The notes beneath the pieces are model-generated. The model saw nothing but the letters and a program-made list of their open reading frames with translations, had not been told where the DNA came from and did no database searches. Made by a program: the position numbers and the translations under genes. Shown in pieces: positions 1 to 5,756 of a stretch of DNA of 5,896 nt; position 1 is the first letter of the stretch; the number at the start of each line of letters is the position of its first letter. The DNA comes from Halomonas sp. GTDB lineage: Bacteria; Pseudomonadota; Gammaproteobacteria; Pseudomonadales; Halomonadaceae. Location: positions 1 through 5,896 of the forward strand of contig PWIZ01000242.1 of NCBI GenBank assembly GCA_003560175.1, in the 5' to 3' direction.

Positions 1-2
1 TC

Positions 3-548
3 TTCCCGGGCAGCGCGACGACGCTGGCGCTCTTTCGCGCGGGCCACGTGGGTAACGAGTTGGTGCGCCTGGCCGCCCCGCTGCCCTGGCGGGTGCTGTG
101 GCACGACAGCCGCACGGACATCTTCCCCGGCTGGGCGGCCAACCAGCCGCGTCTCGAGTGCCGTTCGGCCCCCGACCCGGCCGCCGCCGTGGCCGCCCTG
201 CCCGCCGGTGCCCATGCCCTGGTGCTGACCCACGACCATGCCGAGGACCGCGCCCTGGTGGATACGCTGCTGAAGCGCGGTAACGCGGCCTCGATTGGAT
301 TGATCGGATCCCGGAGCAAGTGGGCCAGCTTCCGTTCGCGACTCGCCGATGCCGGCCACACGGAGGCGGCGCTCGAACAGGTGCGCTGCCCCATCGGCAT
401 GGCGGCGGGAGGCACAGGAGGCGACAAGACCCCCTATGCCATTGCGCTGGCCACCATCGCCGAGCTGCTGCCGATGATGGAACGCACCCAGGGCGACGCC
501 GACCGGCGCGGCCTCGACTCTGCCGAGCTCCGACGGATGTTTTCTTGA
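3..548 (+). CDS. xdhC: XdhC, xanthine dehydrogenase accessory protein (5' truncated)
   Basis: C-terminal part of an XdhC-family protein; the reading frame is open from base 3 and the real start lies left of the window, so an internal GTG at 48 is not the start. About 181 residues are visible, where the family is usually about 270-300. Seen: a Rossmann-type segment LALFRAGHVGNEL near the window edge, then LPWRVLWHDSR, ALVLTHDHAEDRALV, the family motif IGLIGSRSKWASFR and a CPIG element followed by a glycine-rich loop, ending TGA at 546-548. XdhC proteins bind molybdenum cofactor, help sulfurate it and hand it to xanthine dehydrogenase in the cytoplasm. The downstream guanine deaminase and purine permease support this role, and xdhA/xdhB are expected just upstream. 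Oddity: the glycine usually seen before AGHVG is Arg here. The family call is secure; the activity is inferred. Confidence 0.93.
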   Translation, partial: FPGSATTLALFRAGHVGNELVRLAAPLPWRVLWHDSRTDIFPGWAANQPRLECRSAPDPAAAVAALPAGAHALVLTHDHAEDRALVDTLLKRGNAASIGLIGSRSKWASFRSRLADAGHTEAALEQVRCPIGMAAGGTGGDKTPYAIALATIAELLPMMERTQGDADRRGLDSAELRRMFS

Positions 549-552
549 TCAT

Positions 553-574
553 GCTGATAAGACGAGTCATCAGC
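553..574. repeat. Short inverted repeat after xdhC
   Basis: GCTGAT (553-558) and ATCAGC (569-574) form a perfect 6-bp inverted repeat around a 10-nt spacer, five bases after the xdhC stop. No T-run follows, so it is not a convincing intrinsic terminator. It could be a weak hairpin or a protein-binding site, and chance is possible. Confidence 0.3.
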
Positions 575-579
575 CACCC

Positions 580-681
580 GTAGGAGCGCAATTCATTGCG
601 CGATAGGCGCCGATGGTGTCCTGACGGCGCCCATCCCTGCCGCCGCTTCGCGACGGTTCGCCCGATGAATCGGGCTCCTAC
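580..681. repeat. REP doublet (REPIN/BIME-like element)
   Basis: Two REP-like units lie in inverted orientation. The left unit is GTAGGAGC (580-587) running into the perfect palindrome GCGCAAT-TC-ATTGCGC (586-601). The right unit is the palindrome GCCCGAT-GA-ATCGGGC (660-675) running into GCTCCTAC (674-681). The outer 8-bp arms are exact reverse complements, and both inner hairpins have the same 7-2-7 design with a 1-2 base overlap onto the conserved head. The middle contains two GGCGCC copies (606-611, 626-631) that could pair. This matches the GTAGGAGC-headed REP elements known from Pseudomonas and relatives, which are moved by RAYT (Y1-type) transposases in trans. No RAYT gene is in the window. 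It sits in the xdhC-guaD gap, where such elements can stabilise mRNA ends or reduce read-through. Confidence 0.82.
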
Positions 682-691
682 ATACAAACAT

Positions 692-699
692 GGAAAGAG
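692..699 (+). promoter_or_regulatory. Ribosome binding site that decides the guaD start
   Basis: The purine-rich GGAAAGAG lies 11 nt before the ATG at 711. The alternative in-frame ATG at 690 overlaps this site and has no Shine-Dalgarno-like sequence upstream, only the end of the repeat element (GCTCCTACATACAAAC). Position 711 is therefore preferred. Confidence 0.55.
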
Positions 700-710
700 T
701 CTCTGACATC

Positions 711-2036
711 ATGACAACGAATGATTCGCGCCTGCTTCGCGCCGAACTGCTGAGCTTCGATGCCGACCCCGGCGACGAGGACACCCCCGCCCCGGGTAGC
801 GTGCGCCACTTCCCGGACGGCGGTCTCTGGATAGAGGATGGCCGCATCAAGGCGATCGACGACTACGCCACCCTGGCCGCCGAGCTGCCGCCTGGTCTGG
901 AGGTGATCGATCACCGCGGCAAGCTGATCACCCCCGGCTTTATCGACAGCCACGTGCACTATGTGCAGCTGGAGATCATGGCTTCCTACGGTCGCCAGCT
1001 CCTCGACTGGCTCAACGACTACACCTTCCCGGAGGAGCTGAAGTTTGCCAGCCGCGAGCACGCGGATGCCCTATCCGAGGTGTTCCTCGACGAGATGCTG
1101 CGGGTGGGCACCACCACCGCCCAGGTGTTCTGCTCGAGTCATCCGGTGTCAGTGGACGCCTTCTTCGCGGCCAGCCAGCGGCGTGGCCTGTGCATGCTGG
1201 CCGGCAAGGTGCTGATGGACCGCCATGCTCCCGAGGGACTCATCGATGACGTCCTGGGCGGTATCCGCGACACCGAGCGGCTGATCGGCGACTGGCACGG
1301 CAAGGGACGGCTGGGGTACAGCCTGACGCCGCGCTTCGCGCCCACCTCCACCCGGGCTCAGCTCGACGCCACCGGCGCCATCCTGCGCAGCGACCCGAGC
1401 CTCTGGCTGCAGACCCACCTCGCCGAGAACACCGGCGAGCTTGACTGGGTATCTGAGCTCTTCCCCGGCAGCCGCGACTACCTGGAGGTCTATGAACAGT
1501 CGGGCCTGGTGGGGCCGCGGAGCACCTTCGCCCACGGCATCCACCTGGACCAGCAGATGCGCGGCCGGTTGGCGGAGCGCGGCGCCAATCTGGCCTTCTG
1601 TCCCAGCTCGAACCTGTTCCTGGGCAGCGGGCTCTTCGACCGCCAGGCCGCCCGGGAGATGGCCCTCAACGTCACCTACGCCAGCGACGTGGGCGGCGGC
1701 ACCGATCTCTCGGGCCTCGCCACGCTCAAGGCCGCCTACCAGGTGGGTCAGCTGCGCGGCCAGCCGCTCACCGCCTGGCAAGGCTTCTACGGGCTAACCC
1801 TGGGCAACGCCCGGGCGCTCTCATTGAATGAGCACATCGGCCGTCTGGCCCCGGGCATGGACGCCGACTTCGTGGTACTCGACCCCGCGGCCACCCCGCT
1901 GCTGGCCAGGCGCTGCGCAGGCTCTCGCACCCTGGGGGAAACGCTCTTTGCGCTGATGATGCTGGGCGACGACCGCACGGTGGCTGAGACCTGGGCCGCC
2001 GGCCGCTGCCTGCACCGGAGCGACGCCGGCGCCTGA
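711..2036 (+). CDS. guaD: Guanine deaminase (amidohydrolase family)
   Basis: Cytoplasmic zinc enzyme that hydrolyses guanine to xanthine and ammonia, feeding xanthine dehydrogenase. From the start at 711 it has 441 residues, close to E. coli GuaD (439). Seen: a beta-sandwich edge at residues 5-75; PGFIDSHVHY with the metal ligands His81 and His83; LLDWLNDYTFPEE; a GTTTAQVF strand; the MDRHAP element (MDRNAP in E. coli); PRFAPTS with substrate-contacting Arg208; QTHLAEN with His236; AHGIHL with His275; FCPSSNLFLGSGLF; and SDVGGGTDLS with Asp326. All expected metal and catalytic residues are intact. The C-terminal GRLAPGMDADFVVLDP returns to the beta-sandwich. It follows xdhC on the same strand after a 162-nt gap holding a REP doublet, and precedes a purine permease gene. 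An in-frame ATG at 690 would add seven residues but lacks a ribosome site. Confidence 0.96.
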   Translation: MTTNDSRLLRAELLSFDADPGDEDTPAPGSVRHFPDGGLWIEDGRIKAIDDYATLAAELPPGLEVIDHRGKLITPGFIDSHVHYVQLEIMASYGRQLLDWLNDYTFPEELKFASREHADALSEVFLDEMLRVGTTTAQVFCSSHPVSVDAFFAASQRRGLCMLAGKVLMDRHAPEGLIDDVLGGIRDTERLIGDWHGKGRLGYSLTPRFAPTSTRAQLDATGAILRSDPSLWLQTHLAENTGELDWVSELFPGSRDYLEVYEQSGLVGPRSTFAHGIHLDQQMRGRLAERGANLAFCPSSNLFLGSGLFDRQAAREMALNVTYASDVGGGTDLSGLATLKAAYQVGQLRGQPLTAWQGFYGLTLGNARALSLNEHIGRLAPGMDADFVVLDPAATPLLARRCAGSRTLGETLFALMMLGDDRTVAETWAAGRCLHRSDAGA

Positions 2037-2095
2037 CACGACCTCGGGGCCACCTCGAGGACAGCTATTTTCTGCCGTCTCTGCGCGCACAGCGT

Positions 2096-2113
2096 CAGGG
2101 CTTTTCTGCCCTG
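2096..2113 (+). repeat. Perfect hairpin downstream of guaD
   Basis: CAGGGC and GCCCTG make a perfect 6-bp stem with a six-base TTTTCT loop, 59 nt after the guaD stop. A downstream T-run is absent, so an intrinsic terminator is only possible. It could equally be an mRNA 3'-end stabiliser or part of the permease leader. Confidence 0.4.
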
Positions 2114-2169
2114 CCCGCTCGATAATAGCCGCCCCCTCAGCATCACCATAGCGCCCCGAGCGGCACCTC

Positions 2170-2206
2170 TTGACCCTGGGTCGATGGGGGTTGTCCATCT
2201 GGTCAA
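2170..2206. promoter_or_regulatory. Possible operator: GACCC-T-GGGTC palindrome and TTGACC/GGTCAA pair
   Basis: GACCCTGGGTC (2172-2182) is a perfect odd palindrome, extended by TT on the left and GA on the right with one mismatch. In addition TTGACC (2170-2175) is inversely repeated as GGTCAA (2201-2206). Such paired symmetric sites in front of a transporter gene are compatible with a regulator-binding site. No -10 box at standard spacing from TTGACC was found, so it is not called a promoter. Confidence 0.3.
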
Positions 2207-2333
2207 TACATGACTAAGCTGTGCGCCAGGGAGGGGTATGACCGCATGGTCAAACCCTCAGCCGATGCCGCTACCGTCGGCACCGCCTGTCTTCCCGAAC
2301 CAGGATTCGACGTACCCCACGACCAACAACAAT

Positions 2334-2337
2334 GGAG
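2334..2337 (+). promoter_or_regulatory. Ribosome binding site favouring the permease start at 2343
   Basis: GGAG is followed by five bases and then ATG at 2343. The earlier in-frame ATG at 2238 has its only GGAGGGG just one base upstream, and the 35 codons between give a proline/asparagine-rich stretch that I do not recognise as part of the family. Confidence 0.55.
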
Positions 2338-2342
2338 TCCCC

Positions 2343-3713
2343 ATGGACCCGACCTCTTCCTCCCTCTCCGACGAGTCGATGGCGCACTCATCCACCGGCA
2401 AGGTGCACTGGCTCGACCGCTACTTTGGTGTTTCACGGCGGGGCTCTTCGCTGCGCACCGAGATCCTCGCCGGTGTCGCCACCTTCCTCGCCTCGATGTA
2501 TATCATCGTTGTCAACCCGGCCATTCTGAGCGACGCCGGCATCCCCTTCTCCGCCGCCCTCTCGGCGACAGTATTGATCAGCTTCATGAGCAGCCTGGCC
2601 ATGGGGCTCTATGCTCGGAACCCGATCCTGGTGGCTCCCGGCATGGGCATGAATGCCCTGTTCACCTACACCCTGGTGCAGGGGGCGGGGCTCTCCTGGG
2701 AGGTGGCGCTGGGCTGCGTGTTCTGGTCGGGGGTGATGTTCGCGACCCTGGCCATGTTCAACGTGCGCAAGGCGATCATCGAGGCGATTCCACCCTCATT
2801 GCGCTATGCCATCACCTGCGGTATCGGACTCTTCATCACCTTCATCGGCTTCAAGAATGCCGGCTTCATCGTCGGCAGCGAGGCTACCCTGGTGACGCTG
2901 GGCAGCTTCGATCCGGCGCTGGCGACCTTCTTCATCGGCATGATGGCCACCGCCATCCTGGTGATCCTGCGTTTCAACGGCGCGCTGATCCTGGGCATCG
3001 CGCTGACCACGCTACTGGCGACGCCCATGGGACGCCTGTGGGGCGGCGACGTGGTGGTGGAGTGGAGCGGCCTTGCCGCCTGGCCCGACTTCGGGGCGGT
3101 GATGCAGGTGGACATCTGGGGCGCGCTAAAGGTCGCCTACCTGCCATTCATCTTCGTGATGCTGTTCACCAACTTCTTCGATGCCCTGTCGTGCTTCATG
3201 GCACTGTCGGAGTCGGCCGACCTCAAGGACAAGGACGGCAACCCCCGCAACCTCAAGCGCTCAATGACGGTGGATGCCTTCGCCTCGATGATCGCCGCAC
3301 CGCTGGGCACCAGCGCGGCCCAGACTTTCATCGAGTCCGGCGCCGGCGTCGCCCAGGGCGGGCGTACCGGCCTGGTAGCGGTGGTCATCGCCCTGCTGTT
3401 TTTGCCGTTCCTGTTCTTGTCGCCGCTACTCTCGCTGGTGCCGAGTATTGCAACGGCACCCGCCCTCGTCCTGGTGGGGCTCTTTATGCTGGCACCGATC
3501 AGCAAGATAGAGTGGTCAAAGTTCGAGGAGGCCTTCCCGGCCTTCCTGGCGATCATCTTGATGCCCCTGACCTATTCCATCACCTTAGGAATAGCCTTCG
3601 GCTTTCTCAGCTTTGTGATGATCAAGATCTGCACAGGGCGCCTACAGGACATCCGGCCGGCCATGTGGGTCTCGGCCGCCCTCAGTGTGGTGATGCTGGT
3701 CACCACCCAGTAA
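2343..3713 (+). CDS. NCS2/AzgA-family purine (guanine/hypoxanthine/adenine) permease
   Basis: Inner-membrane proton-linked nucleobase transporter of the AzgA branch (relatives: GhxP, AdeP, PbuG), 456 residues from the start at 2343, which is about family length. Seen: a polar N-terminus; the family opening LDRYFGVSRRGSSLRTEILAG (residues 24-44) leading into the first membrane helix with MYIIVVNPAIL; NPILVAPGMGMNALFTY (93-109), a conserved half-helix of the substrate site; many hydrophobic spans; FFDALSCFMALSESADL (278-294); and GTSAAQTFIESGAGV then GGRTGL (322-344), the second conserved site. An in-frame ATG at 2238 would add 35 residues and is less likely. Placement after xdhC and guaD suggests guanine, xanthine or hypoxanthine import for catabolism; exact specificity cannot be read. 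Oddity: LSCFMALSESADL replaces the more usual small Thr/Gly-rich stretch after FFD. Confidence 0.9.
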   Translation: MDPTSSSLSDESMAHSSTGKVHWLDRYFGVSRRGSSLRTEILAGVATFLASMYIIVVNPAILSDAGIPFSAALSATVLISFMSSLAMGLYARNPILVAPGMGMNALFTYTLVQGAGLSWEVALGCVFWSGVMFATLAMFNVRKAIIEAIPPSLRYAITCGIGLFITFIGFKNAGFIVGSEATLVTLGSFDPALATFFIGMMATAILVILRFNGALILGIALTTLLATPMGRLWGGDVVVEWSGLAAWPDFGAVMQVDIWGALKVAYLPFIFVMLFTNFFDALSCFMALSESADLKDKDGNPRNLKRSMTVDAFASMIAAPLGTSAAQTFIESGAGVAQGGRTGLVAVVIALLFLPFLFLSPLLSLVPSIATAPALVLVGLFMLAPISKIEWSKFEEAFPAFLAIILMPLTYSITLGIAFGFLSFVMIKICTGRLQDIRPAMWVSAALSVVMLVTTQ

Positions 3714-3719
3714 GCGCGA

Positions 3720-3741
3720 AGGCTACCAGGGAGGGTGGCCT
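3720..3741 (+). terminator. Possible hairpin terminator between convergent genes
   Basis: AGGCTACC (3720-3727) pairs with GGTGGCCT (3734-3741) through eight base pairs, one of them G-U, around a 6-nt loop, seven bases after the permease stop. As minus-strand RNA the same position becomes a C-A mismatch, so it suits the permease transcript better. There is no T-run, so termination strength is doubtful. Confidence 0.4.
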
Positions 3742-3754
3742 GCGCCGGCCCATA

Positions 3755-3778
3755 GGGCTCAGCCGTGGGCTCAGCCGT
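3755..3778. repeat. Perfect 12-bp tandem duplication over the cytochrome stop codon
   Basis: GGGCTCAGCCGT occurs twice head to tail (3755-3766 and 3767-3778) with no mismatch. The right copy contains the TGA stop of the minus-strand cytochrome gene. Because 12 is a multiple of three, the left copy supplies a second in-frame TGA at 3759-3761. It looks like a recent slippage or tandem duplication event. Confidence 0.85.
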
Positions 3779-4133
3779 CCTCCCCAGCCAGCGGCAATTC
3801 GAGGAGCCAGGCCACCAGGCACTTGATATCCTCCTCGGCGACCCGACGATTAGGCGTCATGCGCTCCTCTCCCCAGTTGCCGCTGCCGCCTTCGCGCACC
3901 GTGACCACCAGCCGCTCCAGCGCTTCGTCGTCGTCACGATAGCGCTCTGCCACGTCCCGCCAGGCGGGCCCACGCAGGGTGTCATCCAGGTCGTGGCAGT
4001 TGAAACAGCCGCTCTCCCAGGCCAGGTCGATCATGGCCTCGTCTTGCACGTCCCCGCCAGCCTGAGTCGTTCCTGAGGCCAGCGCGGCCACCAGCAGGCT
4101 CGCGGCCAGGCCCCTCATCGCCCCCCTACTCAT
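3771..4133 (-). CDS. Small periplasmic class I cytochrome c (c551/c552-like)
   Basis: A 120-residue monohaem cytochrome c. Seen: a Sec signal peptide at residues 1-26 (MSRGAMRG, then a hydrophobic core, ending GTTQA before GG); the haem-attachment motif CFNCH at 43-47 (Cys43, Cys46, His47); LRGPAWRDVAERY; and a GGSGNWGEERMTPN stretch whose Met92 is the likely sixth haem ligand, followed by an amphipathic C-terminal helix ending in AWLLEL. This is the layout of c551-type electron carriers. The ATG at 4133 has GGAGG eight bases upstream and overlaps the msrQ stop by 8 bp, which implies translational coupling; an in-frame ATG at 4166 lies inside msrQ and would spoil the signal peptide. Third gene of the msrPQ operon, so it probably carries electrons to or from that system. 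That role is inferred; the cytochrome call is secure. Confidence 0.92.
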   Translation of the reverse strand: MSRGAMRGLAASLLVAALASGTTQAGGDVQDEAMIDLAWESGCFNCHDLDDTLRGPAWRDVAERYRDDDEALERLVVTVREGGSGNWGEERMTPNRRVAEEDIKCLVAWLLELPLAGEDG

Positions 4134-4737
4134 CTTGCTTTCCTCCCAGCAAGGCATCCGCCACACGGAACACCGTCAGGGCCGCCAGCGCGGCGGCGAA
4201 AAGCATCGGCATCCGGTAGTCGGCGCGGGTCAGTATCCAAAGGTGGGTAACACCCAGCGCCGCCGACACATAGATCAACCGATGCAGCCAGTGCCAGGCA
4301 GTGAAGCCCATGGCCTTCTGGGTGTATCGGAAGGAGGTCAGCGCCAGCGGCACCAGCAGCAGCAAGGCTGCCGCCCCGTAGCGAATATAGGGAAGGTCGA
4401 CCATCTCGCGGCGAATCCAGGGCCAATCCCAGTACTGATCGAGCCCCATCCAGGCCAGCATATGGGCCAGCAGCCAGAAGAAGGCCCACAGCCCGATCTG
4501 GCGCCGGGCGATCATGATCCCGACCCAGCCGGTAACGCGAAAGGCCGGGCTGAAGGCGATGGTGGCCAGCAGCAGGATAAAACCGGTGCGGCCGGTGTAG
4601 TGCACCACGGCTTCGCCCGGCACCGGCCCCAGGGCACCGCTGATCCAGAGCCAGGCAAGCCAGATGGCGGGCAACACGCCGGCGGCCAGCACCAGCAGTC
4701 GGAAGGCGAGAATGCGCGCAGCGGGCGTGAACGACAT
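4126..4737 (-). CDS. msrQ: MsrQ (YedZ), haem b membrane subunit of the methionine sulfoxide reductase system
   Basis: Integral inner-membrane protein of 203 residues that passes electrons (from the quinone pool or a flavin reductase, as known for E. coli) to periplasmic MsrP. Seen: about six hydrophobic spans, roughly 10-32, 50-66, 79-97, 118-136, 150-168 and 173-192; the family signature RRQIGLWAFFWLLAH with His92; TSFRYTQKAMGFTAWHWLHRLIY with His149 and His152; and His165 in GVTHLWIL. His92, His152 and His165 match the E. coli haem ligands His91, His151 and His164 offset by one. It starts 19 nt after the msrP stop with only a weak GAGCGAG ribosome site, so coupling to msrP translation is likely, and its stop overlaps the start of the cytochrome c gene. 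Nothing is truncated. Confidence 0.95.
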   Translation of the reverse strand: MSFTPAARILAFRLLVLAAGVLPAIWLAWLWISGALGPVPGEAVVHYTGRTGFILLLATIAFSPAFRVTGWVGIMIARRQIGLWAFFWLLAHMLAWMGLDQYWDWPWIRREMVDLPYIRYGAAALLLLVPLALTSFRYTQKAMGFTAWHWLHRLIYVSAALGVTHLWILTRADYRMPMLFAAALAALTVFRVADALLGGKQDE

Positions 4738-4756
4738 GATAACGGGCTCGCTCGGG

Positions 4757-5746
4757 TCAGAAGTGCTTGTTCAGGTCCATACCGGCGTAGAGCTCGGCGA
4801 CCTCGTCGGCGTAGCCGTTGAACATCAGCGTCTCGCGGCGACCGCTCTCGCCGATGCGCCGCTCCCGGGCCTGGGACCAGCGCGGGTGGTCCACCTCGGG
4901 ATTCACGTTGGCGTAGAAGCCATATTCGTCGGGGTTCTGCTCGATCCAGGAGGTGGTTGGCATCTCCTCGACCAGGCGGATCTTGACCACCGACTTGATG
5001 CTCTTGAAGCCGTACTTCCAGGGCACCACCAGGCGAATCGGCGCGCCATTCTGGTTGGGCATCATCTCGCCATACATGCCCACTGCCATCAGCGTCAGCG
5101 GATGCATCGCCTCGTCGATGCGCAGCGCCTCGCGGTAAGGCCACTCGATGATCGAGCGACGCTGCCCGCGCAGGTTGTCCGGATCATAGATCGACTCGAA
5201 GACCACGTACTTTGCCCGCGAAGTGGGCGCGTGGCGCTTGAGCAGCTCGCCCAGCGGGAAACCGATCCAGGGAATCACCATGGACCAGGCCTCCACGCAG
5301 CGCAGGCGATAGATGCGCTCCTCCAACTCCTGGCTGGCCAGGATATCTTCCAGGGCAAACGATCCTGGCTTCTCCACCTCGCCCTCGATGCTCACCGACC
5401 AGGGGTCGGTGACCAGGCGGTGGGCATAGACCTCCGGGTCGCTCTTGCGAGTGCCGAATTCGTAGAAATTGTTGTAGGTGGTGACATCGCGAAATTCGGT
5501 CAGCGTCTCGCCATCCGCCAGCGCCTGGCTGGGCAGCTCGCCAGCGAGCCGCGCCTCGAGGTCCTCCCGCCAGGCATGGGCGGCGGGCGAGAGCAGCAGA
5601 CCGGGGGCCAGCGCCGCCGCGCCCAGGGCCGCACCGCCCCTGAGAGAGCCCTTGAGAAAGCGGCGACGCCCCTCGAACAGCTCGCGAGGTGTCACCTCCG
5701 ACTCAGGGATAGGGGGACAGCGATAGCGATAGCGGGTCATGGTCAT
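4757..5746 (-). CDS. msrP: MsrP (YedY), periplasmic molybdopterin protein-methionine-sulfoxide reductase, catalytic subunit
   Basis: Reduces methionine sulfoxide in envelope proteins after oxidative damage; works with MsrQ. It has 329 residues, the normal length. Seen: a twin-arginine signal with GRRRFLKGS (RR at 27-28, Phe30-Leu31-Lys32), a hydrophobic stretch at 38-54 and likely cleavage after AHA (58), meaning export in folded form with cofactor; NNFYEFGT (92-99), typical of the family; a sulfite-oxidase-like domain; and [14 protein letters not shown] in which Cys150 is the expected molybdenum ligand (E. coli Cys146 of the precursor). [13 protein letters not shown] (240-252) is the conserved cofactor-binding basic loop. 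A strong GGAGGAGGT lies just upstream; ATG at 5746 or 5740 are both usable. First gene of msrP-msrQ-cytochrome c. The other option, a sulfite dehydrogenase, is less likely given MsrQ. Confidence 0.96.
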   Translation of the reverse strand: MTMTRYRYRCPPIPESEVTPRELFEGRRRFLKGSLRGGAALGAAALAPGLLLSPAAHAWREDLEARLAGELPSQALADGETLTEFRDVTTYNNFYEFGTRKSDPEVYAHRLVTDPWSVSIEGEVEKPGSFALEDILASQELEERIYRLRCVEAWSMVIPWIGFPLGELLKRHAPTSRAKYVVFESIYDPDNLRGQRRSIIEWPYREALRIDEAMHPLTLMAVGMYGEMMPNQNGAPIRLVVPWKYGFKSIKSVVKIRLVEEMPTTSWIEQNPDEYGFYANVNPEVDHPRWSQARERRIGESGRRETLMFNGYADEVAELYAGMDLNKHF

Positions 5747-5756
5747 CGACCTCCTC
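5747..5756 (-). promoter_or_regulatory. Strong Shine-Dalgarno of msrP
   Basis: Read on the minus strand, GGAGGAGGTCG directly precedes ATG (5746) and lies about nine bases before a second in-frame ATG (5740). The two overlapping GGAGG-like blocks make either start plausible; the proteins would differ by two residues. Confidence 0.7.

Larger units (their letters stand above)
2037..2342 (+). other. Intergenic region guaD to permease, rich in inverted repeats
   Basis: About 300 bases without a convincing gene. Contents: CCTCG (2042-2046) facing CGAGG (2056-2060); a perfect hairpin CAGGGC-TTTTCT-GCCCTG (2096-2113); CCGCTCG (2115-2121) facing CGAGCGG (2157-2163); and CTCGGGGC (2043-2050) complementary to GCCCCGAG (2153-2160). 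The last two pairings share bases 2157-2160 and cannot form together. A possible -10 element GATAAT (2121-2126) lacks a good -35 partner. A palindrome around 2170-2184 is listed separately. A GGAGGGG block (2230-2236) lies one base before an ATG at 2238, too close to serve it. It may act as a promoter or leader for the permease; function is inferred. Confidence 0.5.

Noticed and set aside
1149..1781. A 210-codon minus-strand open frame inside guaD
   Set aside because: It mirrors the coding bias of guaD, whose active-site residues are all intact on the plus strand; no domain is visible in the antisense product.
2037..2342. Purine, guanine or xanthine riboswitch before the permease
   Set aside because: I could not identify the conserved core of any known purine-binding RNA class; only generic hairpins are visible, so it is reported as structure, not as a riboswitch.
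2210..3826. A long plus-strand open frame (538 codons) overlapping the permease gene in another frame, with GGAGGGG about nine bases before an internal ATG at 2246
   Set aside because: Its translation is rich in Arg, Gly, His and Pro with no recognisable domain, as expected for an off-frame reading of a GC-rich gene; the overlapped frame encodes a clear transporter.
4512..5144. A 210-codon minus-strand open frame spanning msrP and msrQ
   Set aside because: It lies in a different frame across two well-supported genes and yields an Arg/Pro-rich product without a motif.
5718..5735. Short GCGATA tandem repeat at the msrP N-terminus
   Set aside because: Only two full copies plus a partial one, in frame and encoding Arg-Tyr repeats ahead of the Tat motif; too short to call a functional repeat.
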